A stretch of DNA of 64,000 nt. It comes from Ovis canadensis. Its lineage: Eukaryota; Chordata; Mammalia; Artiodactyla; Bovidae. Every line of letters starts with the position of its first letter. The stretch's first letter is position 1. Shown in pieces: positions 44,861-57,154 of this stretch. The DNA is taken from contig NC_091245.1 in assembly GCF_042477335.2 (NCBI RefSeq), positions 29,584,501 to 29,648,500 of the forward strand, given 5' to 3'. The position numbers and the translations under genes were made by a program. The notes below the pieces were generated by a model that had not been told where the DNA came from, ran no database searches, and saw only the letters and a program-made list of their open reading frames with translations.

Positions 44861-46942
44861 ACATACTTCAATTCCGAGAGCAGGATGGGACTGCTAACTG
44901 AGCCGTCTGCGGGTGCATGGAGGGGTCCTTCTGGGAAGACAGTGGGAATAGAGATTAGCAGCAGAGTCTCTGGCTGATGGAAGCTCCTGATAACACTAAT
45001 CCCCCCCACATTTTTTTATTTTTCCAACTTGTCAGAGCTGTGAGTCACTGTCTAAATGAAGGGATTCCCACGCCTAGGTGCTGGTTGGCTGGTAGGTGCC
45101 AAAACAAATCAAAGACCTAGGAGCGAAGTGCTTGGCTAGGTTTGAGCAAGGCGCTGGGGTGGCAGGCACTGTAGGCGTGGCACTGTCACTTCTTGGGAAA
45201 TGAACTGTCTTCGGAGCAGCTAATTTCTCTGCTAGGTATTTACTGATCCTCTGCCACTTTGCAGACATGATTCCAGTTCTAAAAGTTTGCAACAGAGGGA
45301 TTGTGTGTGAGATTCGTTAATGAGTTAAAAGAAAGCAGGACCAGGGAAATGAAAGAGAATGAAAATAAGCGGTACATCTATTGGGATTGAGCACCAGGTG
45401 AAGCTATAAGCTCCTCACTGGCCAAGGCAAAAAGGGAAACATGCTTACTTATGGAGCTCTTGACGCAAAGGAGATAAAAACTACATTTGTGGAATACAAA
45501 CTATATTTGTTGAGTACCATCTGGTATTTCTAACATATAATCTCATTTCCTTCCCAATGCTTGTGCCAACAAGCCATTGTAATTCCCATTTTCAGGGAAG
45601 AAGAATGAATCTCAGATGTTGTGGTGGATACTCTGATGGTGCTTCACTGGGATGTCTTCCTAGGACTAGTGCACTCAGCCCTCAGCTACGGGGAATCTGG
45701 GCTGCTGACACCTCACAACAGCATTCCACCCTGTGCCTTTGCCTGTTCACCCAAAAAAAGTGACACCCTCCTTCCCTTTCAAGTAGAGCTTCCTAGAACT
45801 GCTGAGGGGCTAGAAGTTCCAGATGTTTCCATCAGGAGACACAGCAATAAGAGTTCCAGTAAACTTCAAATATGGCTGCTGCCTGATTATTTTGAGCTCC
45901 TTGAGCTAACAGATCATGAGCAAGGAGAGGAATTTCCATCCTGGCAGAGGTGGTTGGGAGAAGCAGAGAAGGATCTGCGTCACGCTCAGGTGGTCCGCGG
46001 GGCTGTCCTGTGTACTACACGCCTTGCTTTCGTGATACATGAACAAGTCAAGCAATGAGTGGTAAGGTAGGCTTCAGACCCTTCATGGTTGAGGGCCTGG
46101 GTTTCCACCAGGAAAGTTGCCTAGACCAGAAAAAGATTTTAGCAGAAGGTGAGGGGACTCCAGATCAGGTAGCAGGACAGTGATCACTGGTATCAGTTGT
46201 AGTCTAAAGATCAACTTCCACGACGGGTGCTGTAGTTCCCCCTACTAACCCTTCTCTTGCAAGATTCCCAGGGAACAAACCCAGCTGGAATTTTGGAGAG
46301 ATGATTCCCACATGGGTCAACCTCACAGAAGCAAATGGATCAGGGCCATGCAAGGCGTGGGCTGTAGTGATCCCCCACCTAGATCACTTCTTTAAGGCTG
46401 ATCCACCCATCCTCAGCTGCTTGGAATATAACTGCAGCGATCCTCCTCCAGTGTTCTCCCCACTCCAACGGGCAGCTAATGAGGAGCTGCAGTGCCCAGC
46501 TACCTCGCTTCAATTTGGGACACCTTTGAAAGACCATCCCAGCTCCAGGGCTTTATCTAGAATCAGCTGAGGCCTCAGTTAGAGCCACGTTGAAAACCAA
46601 CTCGTACCTGTGACCAATCCTGCCTTCCCACTTCCTTACAGGCACATCTCCCATTGGGAAGGCACACTTCCCAATAAACCTTGGGCCACCACTGGGTCTC
46701 AGTCAGGGACAGTCAGTTTCCAGAGAACTCAATCAACAGCATGTTGGTAAACTTGCTCAAGCTATCAGTTCAGAAGCACATCTGCCCCACTGTGTCATGG
46801 AGGCAGTTTCTCAAAGGAAGCAAAAGTGTTTTTCCATTGAGTTGTAAAATTTCATTAAATATTTATTAAAGGCTCGAAAGGTTTAAAATGTATATACTCT
46901 TTATGAGAGGAATCCCAGTTTTACAGGTACTGTTTTTGCATA
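44861..46942. other. Upstream intergenic stretch
   Basis: No gene. A weak antisense MIR may lie at 45510-45620. The plus open frame 45621-46058 shows no recognisable domain and is probably chance. Confidence 0.5.
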
Positions 46943-47149
46943 GGGCTTCCCACGTGGCTCGGTGGTTAAGAATCCACCTGCCAGTGCAGGAGACAGAGGA
47001 AACAGGTTCAACTCCCTGTTAGGGAAGATTCCCTGGAGGAGGAAATGCTGACCCACTCCAGTATTCTTGTCTGAAAAAAGTCCACGGACAGAGGAGCTAC
47101 AGTTCCTCAGGTTGCAAAGAATCAAACGCAATTGAGCACACACACACAT
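46943..47149 (+). mobile_element. Bov-tA SINE
   Basis: GGGCTTCCCACGTGGCTCGG head through CTCCAGTATTCTTGTCTG to AATTGAGCACACACACAC. Confidence 0.9.
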
Positions 47150-47349
47150 TGCTGCCTAACCAACAACCCCATGCTTAATGGGAACATCAGCTGTTTTCTT
47201 GTGTTCGGGGATTCCATGGGCGTTGGACAGGGCAGGGCAAGGATGCCATCCTCTGTCACACAGTGTCCGAGGACTCAGCTAACAAGACTCCAACAGCTGG
47301 GGCTGGGATCTTCCAGAGGTTCCTTCTCTCACACATCGGTGCCTAGGCT

Positions 47350-47478
47350 GCTGCTGCTGCTGCTGAGTCGCTTCAGTCGTGTCCGACCCTGTGCGACCCC
47401 ATAGGCAGCAGCCCACCAGGCTCCCCCGTTCCTGGGAGTCTCCAGGCAAGAACACTGGAGTGGGTTGCCGTTTCCTTA
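47350..47478 (+). mobile_element. BOV-A2 half unit
   Basis: GCTGCTGCTGCTGCTGAGTC to GGAGTGGGTTGCCGTTTCCT: first monomer only. Confidence 0.9.
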
Positions 47479-47744
47479 GGCTAGGATGACGCAAAAGTTG
47501 GGTTCAGCCAGGATTATTGTGGCCTCACCGTGTGACTTTGCTGTGTTTCAAATGGGAGAATCTTGAGAGGGTGCTTTCCGAAAATCCGAGGTAGAAGCTG
47601 CAGGAATCTTTATGATCTGCCCTCAGAAGTCACATATCATCATTCTTGCTGTACTCCAGTCGTCAAAGCTTCACAGTTTCTTCCAGATTTCACGTGGGAG
47701 AACTTGATGGGACGAATATCAAAGAATTTGCAGCCCTCTGTTTT

Positions 47745-48030
47745 TTCAAACACCACCGGCCACTTGTAGGAATTTATCATAGGGAACTAATCCAAGTGCT
47801 GGGGATCTGTGAGAAAGGAAGTTTGCTGCAACATTGTTTCTAATACAGAAAAACTGGAAACAATCTAAATGGCCAAAGACTCCGGGGTTGGTTAAATAAT
47901 TTATGGTACAGAGTGTCAATACTAAGAAATGCCATTTAACTGTCATAAAAGATGATATAATATGACGGAATATGTTGCAAAGTGGAAAAATTTGGTTGTA
48001 GAGCGAATATATAGTAAAAGTACTTTTTGA
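47745..48030 (+). repeat. Old L1 fragment
   Basis: ACAGAAAAACTGGAAACAAT, CTAAATGGCCAAAGACTCCG, GGTTGGTTAAATAATTTATG: L1M ORF2 3' phrases. Confidence 0.75.
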
Positions 48031-48049
48031 CTTAAATAGTAGAGTTTGG

Positions 48050-48170
48050 GGAAGTTCCCTGGTGGTCCAGTGTTTAGGATTTTTACTGCTGTGGGCCCAG
48101 GTTCAATCCCTGGTCAGGGAACTAAGATCCCACAAGCTGGGTAGCATGGCCAACAAAGAAAGAATAAAGT
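48050..48170 (+). mobile_element. CHR-2-type SINE
   Basis: GTTCCCTGGTGGTCCAGTGT, AGGTTCAATCCCTGGTCAGG, GAACTAAGATCCCACAAGCT, A-rich tail. Confidence 0.9.
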
Positions 48171-48189
48171 TTTTCCAAATTACAGAAAT

Positions 48190-48425
48190 ATTCAACAAAC
48201 GAATTTTTTCTGTGCCAGCCCTGAGCTAGGCACTGCGTATACAGAGTAAATATGAACTAGCTCCTTGCTATGAAAGAACTTAAGAGTCTGAGGGTAAGGA
48301 TAGTAGTAATAGTAGAGAGAGATAGGTAAGAGGAAGGAGGTTTCTATTTGGTGACTTTCCAGAGGAGATGACATTTCAGTTGAGTTTTGAAACAAATTGG
48401 CCAGACAAATTAGGAGGGGCGGTGT
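48190..48425 (-). repeat. L2 3' region (reverse)
   Basis: AGCCCTGAGCTAGGCACTGC, CCAGAGGAGATGACATTTCA, GTTGAGTTTTGAAAC: antisense L2. Confidence 0.65.
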
Positions 48426-48604
48426 CGTAGTCATGGAGATTGACCCCCACCCCCACATCTCTTCCACCAATTATAACCTCTTTTCTATTGTTGGCGACTG
48501 ATTTAGAAATGGGCATGTATGTGATCCTAGCCAATGAGAGGTGAGGGAATGTCTGCTAGGGGGCTTCTAAGAAGAGTTACCAAGTGCACAGTAAAGAGAC
48601 ACTT

Positions 48605-48851
48605 GGCATGGTCTCTTTACTTATTTATTTACTCACTGGCTGCTCTGAGTCTTCGTTGCTCTGCGCGGGCTTTCTCTGGTTGCGGCGAGTGGGGGCTACT
48701 CTTTGTTGGGACGCTCGGGCTTCTCATCTCAATGGCTTCTCTTGTTGTGGAGCACGGGCTTAGCTGCTCTAAGGCACGTGGAGTCTTCCCGCACCAGGGA
48801 TCAAATTCTCCATCGCTGAACTACCAGGGACGTCCTCGGCATGGTCTCTTT
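48605..48851 (-). mobile_element. CHR-1 SINE (reverse) with target-site duplication
   Basis: Reverse CHR-1 (48619-48837): CACTGGCTGCTCTGAGTCTT to ACCAGGGACGTCC. Perfect 14-bp repeats GGCATGGTCTCTTT at 48605-48618 and 48838-48851. Confidence 0.95.
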
Positions 48852-49129
48852 TTCTTCTGGTGGATGTTGTCATGTCTAGGAGTGAAGTATGAGTCTCCTA
48901 TCATCTTCTTCCAGCCTGGAGAGGATTCTATGTTAGAATGAATCTGATCCCAAGAGTGGCAGAGAAAAGAGACCAAAAAGAGCTGACTCCATGTTTTTGA
49001 GCTGCTAATTGTATAGCGTCTAGGACCCATCGTATCTCCATGCCAAATGAAAGAAGGGATTTCCTGATTGTGTGAGCCAGTTTGAGACAGAGTGTTTTGT
49101 TACTTGCCACTGAGAATGGTAACTATCGC

Positions 49130-49405
49130 AGAAGAGCATTCTAGGCACCAGGGTGAGAGAGACTGGCTTGTAGTTCAGTGTGGCGGCAGAGGAAGTTGTA
49201 TAGGAAGGAGGAATGCCAGGGGCTGATGACAGAGAGGCTATCAGGGCCTGGTCTTGACAAGATTATGCCACCGAGGTTTCCAAGACTTCATCCTGAGGGC
49301 AATGGGGAGACAGCCAAGACTTTTCAGCAGTGAAGTGATGTGTTCAAATCTGTATCTTAGGAAAATCGCTCTAATAGATAAGAACAGTTTGCAGGAGAGA
49401 CGGAA

Positions 49406-49456
<51 letters not shown>

Positions 49457-49660
49457 GGGTAGGGAGATCATTTGGAAGACTTTGGGCAATGGCAGTGAGA
49501 GGGAGAGCAGGAGAAAGTCAGGACACATTAAGGAGTCAGAGGTGGGTGCCAGGCTGGGTGATGATCTGACTGCGGTGGAGAAGAGAGGGGAAGAGGCAAC
49601 CTCCCGGGACTCAGGCTTGGGCATCTGGGAGAATGGTGGTGCCGTGTCCTGAGAAGGCAA
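49130..49660 (-). repeat. L2 (reverse), internal region
   Basis: AGCAGTGAAGTGATGTGTTC, AAAATCGCTCTAATAGATAA, GAATGGTGGTGCCGTGTCCT: antisense L2, interrupted by a GT repeat. Confidence 0.6.
49409..49454 (+). repeat. (GT)n microsatellite
   Basis: About 23 uninterrupted GT units, a likely polymorphic locus. Confidence 0.95.
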
Positions 49661-49788
49661 TGCCAGAAGGTTTGTGTGGGTGTTTCCAAGCTTTGTTAAG
49701 AGCTTGGTCTAGATATGGTATGTACATGCTGCCTCAAGGTACTTGTAATGTAAGGAAGCTTACTAAAGGTCGTCTCTCACCTTTCTTC

Positions 49789-49999
49789 TGATAGCCATCT
49801 TTAAAAAATAAAAATTATTTGGCTGTGCTGGGTCTTAGTTGCAACACTCAGAATCTTCACTGAGGCATGTGAGATCTTTTGTTACAGCATGCGGGCTCTT
49901 ACTTGGGGCATGTGGGATCTAGTTCCCTCATCAGAGGTTGAACCTGCATTGAGAGCCCTTAGGCACTGAGCCAGCAGGGAAGTCCCTGATAGCTATCTT
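49789..49999 (-). mobile_element. CHR-1-type SINE (reverse) with target-site duplication
   Basis: Element 49803-49985 (TTTGGCTGTGCTGGGTCTTA to GCCAGCAGGGAAGTCC). Flanks CTGATAGCCATCTT and CTGATAGCTATCTT differ at one base. Confidence 0.92.
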
Positions 50000-51452
50000 G
50001 ATTGGCTATGGGGAACTATCCCTCCACCACAGGATAGAGTCCTGGGGGCTTGCCATCATTGTGCCCAAAGGGTGGACCATGATCTAAGCCTTAACAATTA
50101 AAAGCTTTCTTTGGAATCTGAACCTTGACCTGTCTCAAACAAAGTAATCAGTCATCCATCCCCCAAGATGAGGTTTTTGTCATCATCTGTGCTCCCCTGA
50201 ACTTAGAGCCTGAGCAGGGCTTTTGTGTAAGAAGTATATTTGGGAAGGGATTCCTGGGAGCAGGAGAAACTGGGAAGAGAAATCTAAGCCAAAGTTTATC
50301 CCATTGTATGCTAAAGTCCACAAGGACTTTCTGAGGATTGGAGCTTGAGTCTCAGAACAGTCTGGAGGGGGTAAAGCGAGAGGACCATCTCCATTGGCTC
50401 CTGGCCTTACTGCGTAGGGAAGTTCACCACTGCATCCCTGGGTGACCCCTGAATGCGTGCTGAGCAAGTTCCCACAGGTGCCACAGGTGGCAGCCCGAGA
50501 GAAGCTTGGAGCAGGATGTGAGAGCTGAGCAAGTCCCATTTTGAGATGAAGGATTGTCAGTGCAAATCGGCTCAAAATCCATGCAGAGAAGGGAGTCAGA
50601 GAGTGTGAGCCAGGCACAGAGAGGTCTGATACGCACCTCAGGAGGCAGTCTGCTGGCTCCTGCTGCCAGTCTCCAGCGCCATGCCCACGGTGTCCACTCC
50701 AAGGCCCAACAGGCCACCTGCACGCCGCGGCAGAGCCTTTCGGTGGACTCCTCTCCATCTCACATTCGTCTGCTTCTGTCACATAAGATAAAACATGTTA
50801 ATGGTTGCAGCATGTGACGTCACAGAGCGCAAACTCAAACACAGCTGTAGAGCAAATAAGAAAACATTTTCCTGTGGTGTTTCTTGAAGTGTCCCTTGGT
50901 AAAGCTGGAGGGCTGAGGTGTGTCTTCTGAGGGTGTGCCCCCCGCCCCTGGCATTGTCCTGCCTGAATCCATGAGGGCACTTGGACTCTTAAGGGGAAGG
51001 GGCCACCACTCTTGCCTTTCTCACCCATACTCCTATCTGAGAACAGCAAGAACATACCTGTAACCCATCAACAGTCCTGGCTGGGTGTGCTCCCAGGCTC
51101 AAAGAGGCTCCTTAATGGACTGCAACTGAGAGTGGGCCTGTTTAGACCAAGGTGTTAGGCCTGAGTGGGGGCAGGGGGCAGAGGGGCGGGGGGTGGGTGT
51201 GGCTTCATCAGTTTATGGACACAAGGTGGAATTACAGTGTAATTAAAATATATGATTTTTTCTTTGTGTGTGTATGTGCTTTGGATACACATTGAGCCAA
51301 CTTTATTTAGTAGAGATAGTAATGATCCTGACCAGGTATTGCTTTTAGGGAATCATGAAGAAAAGGCAGGGAAAGAAATATAAGCAAAGACTTGGAGTCT
51401 TGGAGTAGAGTGGTGTGTTCATTTCCTGCTTCTAGAGACATGAACTAATCTT
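49987..51452. other. Upstream intergenic stretch
   Basis: No gene or confident repeat. The minus open frame 50183-50782 has no recognisable features. Confidence 0.5.
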
Positions 51453-52441
51453 CAGTTCAGTTCAGTTCAGTCGCTCATTCATGTCCCACTCTTTGTGACC
51501 CCATGAATCACAGCACTCCAGGCCTCCCTGTCCATCACCAACTTCTCGGGTTCACTCAGACTCACGTCCCTCAAGTCAGTGATGCCATCCAGCCATCTCA
51601 TCCTCTGTCGTCCCCTTCTCCTCCTGCCCCCAATCCCTCCCAGCATCAGAGTCTTTTCCAATGAATCAACTCTTCACATGAGGTGGCCAAAGTACTGGAG
51701 TTTCAGCTTTAGCATTATTCCCTCCAAAGAAATCCCAGGGCTGATCTCCTTCAGAATGGACTGGTTGGATCTCCTTGCAGTCCAAGGGAGAGTCTCAAGA
51801 GTCTTCTCCAACACCACAGTTCAAAAGCATCAATTCTTCCATACTCAGCTTTCTTCACAGTCCAACTCTCACATCCATACATGACCACAGGAAAAACCAT
51901 AACCTTGACTAGACGGACCTTTGTTGGGAAAGTAATGTCTCTGCTTTTGAATATGCTATCTAGGTTGGTCATAACTTTTCTTCCAAGGAGTAAGCATCTT
52001 TTAATTTCATGGCTGCAGTCACCATCTGCAGTGATTTTGGAGCCCCCAAAAATAAAGTCTGACACTGTTTCCACTGTTTCCCCATCTATTTCCCATGAAA
52101 TGATGGGACCAGATGCCATGATCTTCATTTTCTGAATGTTGAGCTTTAGGCCAACTTTTTCATTCTCCACTTTCACTTTCATCAAGAGGCTTTTTAGTTC
52201 CTCTTCACTTTCTTCCATAAGGGTGGTGTCATCTGCATATCTGAAGTTACTGGTATTTCTTCCGGCAATCTTGATTCCAGCTTATGCTTCTTCCAGCCCA
52301 GCGTTTCTCATGATGTACTCTGCATATAAGTTAAATAAGCAGGGTGACAATATATAGCCTTGACGTACTCCTTTTCCTATTTGGAACCAGTCTGTTGTTC
52401 CCTGTCCAGTTCTAACTGTTGCTTCCTGACCTGCATATAGG
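51453..52441 (-). mobile_element. BovB (RTE) LINE 3' part, minus strand
   Basis: Reverse copy of the BovB 3' half, with its 3' end at 51453 (TCAGTTCAGTTCAGTTCAGT). The minus-strand frame 51751-52218 reads through KLNIQKMKIMASGP and the FPVVMYGCESW segment that is cut by a stop in the 42-kb copy. A further frame at 51479-51661 holds EKTLMLGGIGGRRRRGR. The 5' end is truncated within the RT region at 52441. Confidence 0.95.
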
Positions 52442-52448
52442 TACTGGC

Positions 52449-52660
52449 TAAAAAGACCCTGATGCTGGGAGGGATTGGGGGCAGGAAGAGAAGGGATGAT
52501 AGAGGATGAGATGGCTGGATGGCATCACTGACTCGATGGACATGAGTTTGGGTGAACTCCGGGAGTTGGTGATGGACAGGGAGGCCTGGCGTGCTGTGAT
52601 TCATGGGATCGCAAAGAGTCAGACATGACTGAGCGACAGAACTGAACTGAACTGAACCCG
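52449..52660 (+). mobile_element. BovB 3' terminal fragment, plus strand
   Basis: About 210 bp from AAAAAGACCCTGATGCTGGG to the (TGAAC)n end. Lies head to head with the reverse copy 7 bases away, giving ~200-bp inverted ends. Confidence 0.95.
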
Positions 52661-52719
52661 TGCTCTATGTCTAATAAAGCTGACAAATATAAAGCTTAAT
52701 AGGAAATAGTAAGAGTTAA

Positions 52720-53000
52720 AAGGATGTGTAAGGTATCACAGGGAATGAGAATTTCATTATGGGAAATCTAGAAAGACTGCCCAGAGAAGGAAGTGCTTGA
52801 GTGGGTCTTAAAGGATGGGGAGGAGTTCCAGGCAGATGGTGGCAGGACAGGAATGGGAGACGAGCAGTCCGCACAGCACAGTCACAGAGGCGTGAAGCAG
52901 CGTGGCTCAGAAGGTACGCCGTCAAAGGCCACTATAGGGGGACGTTGCTAGGAGGGTCGTACTTGATTCTACAAGAAAAAGGAAGCCATGGAGGATTTAA
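52720..53000 (-). repeat. L2 (reverse)
   Basis: GTGCTTGAGTGGGTCTTAAA, GGATGGGGAGGAGTTCCAGG: antisense L2, degraded. Confidence 0.55.
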
Positions 53001-53019
53001 TTTGGGAAATAATATTCCT

Positions 53020-53400
53020 GTATGCATGTTTTACATATTTTAAATAAAACATATGTGTGATGTAGAAAAAAGTTCAAATAGTACAGAAAAAAGTGAAAAG
53101 TAAAAGCCCTCATTGTCTTTTTCTCCCACCTAAACTCCCTCAGTTAACCGTTAACAGCTAACAGGTAGCAGCTTCTTGTGTATCCTTCCAAATATTTCTA
53201 TAACCTCTAAATACAATTTATTTGTATATCCCTTCTATTTTTAACAAATGAATTCGTGTGATAGTGATATATACTGTTCTGTAGCTTGCTTATTTTCTCT
53301 TAGCAATATATCCTAGACATCTTTTCATATTACATATAAGGATACCTCATTCTTAACAGCATAGGGGAACAGATTACCCTCCAAAATTATTATGCCCATT
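53020..53400 (+). repeat. Old L1 3' UTR-like sequence
   Basis: AGCTTCTTGTGTATCCTTCC, GTTCTGTAGCTTGCTTATTT, TATATCCTAGACATCTTTTC resemble L1M 3' UTR phrases. AT-rich sequence continuing to about 54000 may be part of it. Confidence 0.5.
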
Positions 53401-54469
53401 TATGTAGTCACTAAGCTAACTGGAATGTTCCAGTTGGCTTTCCTCTTTATCAATATTCTACCCATCTTTTTCATCTTGGCGATCTAACATCTCATTGGGA
53501 TCTCACTGACAATCTTGACAATTTGGTATGTCAGTGTTTTAATTTGCATTAATTGAATTATAAGTAAGGTACTCATCTTTTTATTCTGTTTATTAACTTT
53601 TGTTTTTATGCAAACATCTTGCTCATATCATTTACTTTTATATCTGTTAGTCATTAATTTATTAAAAATTATACTTTAATGAAGTTAGACTCTTATTTAT
53701 AAGTAAGTTATAATGGTGTACGTATAATGCATAATAATTATCTTTTGACTCTGTTTACAGAGTTTTTGCTATATGGAAATTTCAAGTTTTTTATGTTCTC
53801 AAATTTGTTATTTTTTTCTTTAATAGTTTCTGGGTTAATGTCACGCCTTATAGTCTCTGCCCATTCCCTAGGTCATGAAATACTTCATCTGTGTTTTCCT
53901 CTAGCGCATTTTTTATTTCATCATGTGTGTTAAAACCTGGATTCTATCTGGAATTTAATTTAGATGTGTTCTTCTTTGCTAGCAACTTGCTCTCTTCATG
54001 GTCGTGTATACTCCCAACTGCTTCTTCCATTTGTTTAATCACGTTTGGATATTCTTAACCAAGAGGGAGTCTTCCGTTTCCAATTTAGGACTGAGGCTTG
54101 GAGTGAGAACCTGTGCCCACATTGCAGGTGATAAAGACGAAAGGAAGAAGGAAATTTCACAGCCTTCTGTCCTATTGGTACCCAAGACCTTTCACATTCT
54201 ACACAAGAAGGATCAATGTGAATGTGGATACTTGTTGTGTCATGGAAACGGGGATGGGGGTGGGCAAGTGTGTGAAGTAGTGACTGGTGCTGTTGAGTGT
54301 GTGATGGCTGGGGCACACTCACAGATGCTTCAGGAACTGTCTGTCCCTGGGAGCAGCCTTCTAGAGGGCAGAGTGACACACTATTCCTGTTCTTAACCCA
54401 GCAAGTCTGCTTCTGGGGGTTAATGTGAACAGATAGCCAGAGAAGCCTAGCTTTCACATGCTAAAGAGT

Positions 54470-54700
54470 TTATCACAATAAAATGAATAAGAAAGAAACA
54501 TTAAAACAGTTGTAATAGTCAGAGGTTATGATGAGATAATGTAATAATGCTTCAGCCATATCAGAGAATATTTTACAGCCATTAACAATTGTGTTTTAAA
54601 GAAATAGTCAATATCATAGAGAATGTTTATGATATAATTTTAAGTGAAAAACATAAGAATATAAACTACTTATAAAGTATGAGACATTTTCCCCCCCAAA
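54470..54700 (+). repeat. Old L1-like fragment
   Basis: TTTTACAGCCATTAACAATT, ATAATTTTAAGTGAAAAACA resemble L1M 3' sequence. Confidence 0.45.
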
Positions 54701-54744
54701 TCATCTGTGTATGAAGTGTGAGTCTGTGTGTTCTGTATCTGCTA

Positions 54745-54890
54745 GTTAGTACCTTTCAATGTGAGCAAGTCACTTATCCTCTCTAAGGGTCAGTTTTATC
54801 CTCTGCAAAATGGGACATCGGTGGGTCTTACCTCATGGGGTTGCTGTGGGGATTAAATAAGACTGAATAACAACAAAACATGAAAAGTAA
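54745..54890 (+). repeat. MIR
   Basis: GTGAGCAAGTCACTTATCCT, CTCATGGGGTTGCTGTGGGG, ATTAAATAAGACTG. Confidence 0.85.
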
Positions 54891-55110
54891 TTAAAGGCCA
54901 GAAAGAAATATCTTAAAATGTCAACCATGACACAGTTACAGATGCTTTGACTCTTCTTTACAATATTTTGGTATTTTCAAATTTTCTAAAATGGCATAAT
55001 ATAACTTGGAAGAAATGTGTTTAGGTAAGTGAGAAAACTGTTCTGTTGTTCTTTCAACAGCAAGCTCTATGGCTTGAGTGTAAACAATTGAATTTTTTAA
55101 ACAGAAAATA

Positions 55111-55230
55111 CAGGGGATTCCCTAGTGATCCAGTGGTTAGGATTCTGTGCTTCCACTACTAGAGGCCCAGGTTCGATCCCTGGTCAGGGAACTAAGATCC
55201 CACATGCAGCAGGGGGAAAAAACAATTAAA
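55111..55230 (+). mobile_element. CHR-2-type SINE
   Basis: GGGGATTCCCTAGTGATCCA, AGGTTCGATCCCTGGTCAGG, AACTAAGATCCCACATGCAG. Confidence 0.9.
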
Positions 55231-55568
55231 GACATAAAACTGGACAGATACAGGGAAAGCAAATCTTCTTCAGCCCTGTCCCAAAGGCACCAAGGGCCTC
55301 TCTGTGGTGACCCCCACTACCACCAGTTTGTCAATTGCTTTTTCCTGTGGCTTTTGAGAGACAAAAAGATTCCCACACCTAGTGACTTAATCTAGATCTG
55401 AAAGCAACCTAACTTCAAGTAGCTTAAGCAAAACAGGGAATTCTTCACTCGTGTAGCTGAAAAGCACAGGGGCAGCTCTGGCAGCAGGCTGACTGGGTTC
55501 AGGCACTCAAACACCGCCATCAGCCATGTGTTTCTAACTCTCGGCTCTGCTTTCTTTGGTGTCAACTT

Positions 55569-55870
55569 CATCGCTAGACTGCCGCTGCTGCTGCTGCCAA
55601 GTCGCTTCAGTCGTGTCCGACTCTATGCGACCCCACGGATGGCAGCCCACCAGGCTCCCCTGTCCCTGGGATTCTCCAGGCAAGAACACTGGGGTGGGTT
55701 GCCATTTCCTCCTCCAATGCATGAAAGTGAAAAGAGAAAGTGAAGAAGCTCAGTCATGTCTGACTCTTAGCAACCCCATGGACTGCAGCCTACCAGGCTG
55801 CTCCATCCATGGGATTTTCCAGGCAAGAGTACTGGAGTGGGGTGCCATTGCCTTCTCCGCATCGTTAGAC
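55569..55870 (+). mobile_element. BOV-A2 SINE, complete dimer, with target-site duplication
   Basis: Both monomers are present (55580-55859), joined by the GAAAGTGAAAAGAGAAAGTG linker. Flanks CATCGCTAGAC and CATCGTTAGAC (55569-55579, 55860-55870). Confidence 0.95.
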
Positions 55871-56519
55871 AGGCTCTCCCTAAAAAGCCTCAAAGGTAGT
55901 CACTGCTGGGTCCAGGTGTACGCTCTACCCGCAGAGTAAGTCCTGTGAATGAGCAGCATTTCCCTCCTGGGAGCTCTGCCGAGAACCCCAGGTTTTTCCT
56001 CTCATTGACCTGACATGGATCACGTGACCACCTCAAGCCCCATCCCTGTGCTCAAGGCCAAAGAGTGCTCTGACCAGCCAGGCAGCCTGAGGTCAGCCTT
56101 ACAGAACCGAGAGTAACACACAGCGAGCTGCTGAAAGGAAGAGTGGGCTTTGCTACCAAAGAAGGGGAATGAAAGCTGATCAGGCAGAGGAAGCTAGGTG
56201 GCCACCATTCTATCCTAGCACTTCTAGAAGGATAGTTCGCTTGCTAAGTGAGTTACCCGCTCCTTTTCAGAGATCCATGTAAAAAGTGAGGAGTCTGGGT
56301 TCCTGCCGATGGCTTCACGTGTGGCTGGGCTGACTGTCCCAGGGAGGCCTGGGTGTACTAACTTTCTGCCCAGCTACACACACTGACTTCCCTTCACCCT
56401 AGGGAGTTAGCTTCTTAAGGTACTTTTTGTATTTCAATGAATTCAATAGGCATTTTATTTTTTTAATTAAAGTATTTATTTGTGTTATCATGAATAACAA
56501 GCTGTCTGTTAAAACCTTT
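55871..56519. other. Upstream intergenic stretch
   Basis: Nothing recognised; turns AT-rich from 56440. Confidence 0.5.
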
Positions 56520-56637
56520 AATTTTTATTTTATTTATTTTGGGCAGCATGTGGGATTAGTTTCTTGACCAGGGATTGAAAGCGTGACTGCTGCATTGAAC
56601 GTACAGTCTTAACCACTGGACCGCCAGAGAAGTCCCT
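56520..56637 (-). mobile_element. CHR-2-type SINE (reverse)
   Basis: TTTGGGCAGCATGTGGGATT, AGTCTTAACCACTGGACCGC, GAGAAGTCCC. Confidence 0.88.
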
Positions 56638-56663
56638 CAATAAGCATTTTAAAAGCACCAAAA

Positions 56664-56765
56664 GGGAGTTCCTGGTGATCTAGTGGTTAGGATTCAATGC
56701 TCTCACTGCCAAGGCCCAGGAGGGGAGCTGAGATCCCTGCAAGCCGCCAAAAGTAAATAAATTAA
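56664..56765 (+). mobile_element. CHR-2-type SINE
   Basis: GGGAGTTCCTGGTGATCTAG head, shortened middle, AAATAAATTAATTT tail. Faces the reverse copy 26 bases away. Confidence 0.85.
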
Positions 56766-56898
56766 TTTAATTTAATTAAAAAATAAATATAAAGCACCAG
56801 AAAGATTTGTGTGACATCAAGGGGAAGGAGGACTGGGCTGGGCAGGGTAGGAGGCTTTCAGAGAGGATTAGAGGGAGAGAAGGAAAGACTGGCTCCTG

Positions 56899-57137
56899 GC
56901 TCAGAGCACTTGTGTGCACGCTAAGTCTTTTCAGTTGTGTCTGACTCTTTGCGACCCTATGGACTGCAGCTCGCGAGGCTTCTCTGTCCATGGGATTCTC
57001 CAGGCAAGGATACTGAAACGGGTTGCTGCGTCCTCCTCCAGGGGATCTTCCTGACCAGGGATCAAACTCACATCTCTTGTGCATTGGCAGGCATGTTCTT
57101 TACCACTAGCGCCACTGGGAAGCCCCAGCTCAGAGCA
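56899..57137 (-). mobile_element. Bov-tA SINE (reverse) with target-site duplication
   Basis: Complete reverse SINE; 10-bp flanks GCTCAGAGCA at 56899-56908 and 57128-57137. Confidence 0.93.
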
Positions 57138-57154
57138 GGAGGACCCATTTTCTG

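Noticed and set aside
47350..47478. GCTGCTGCTGCTGCTG run as a coding polyglutamine/CAG tract
   Set aside because: It is the standard start of a BOV-A2 SINE, not an exon.
50183..50782. 199-codon minus-strand open frame
   Set aside because: No domain, no homology I recognise, no promoter or splice context.
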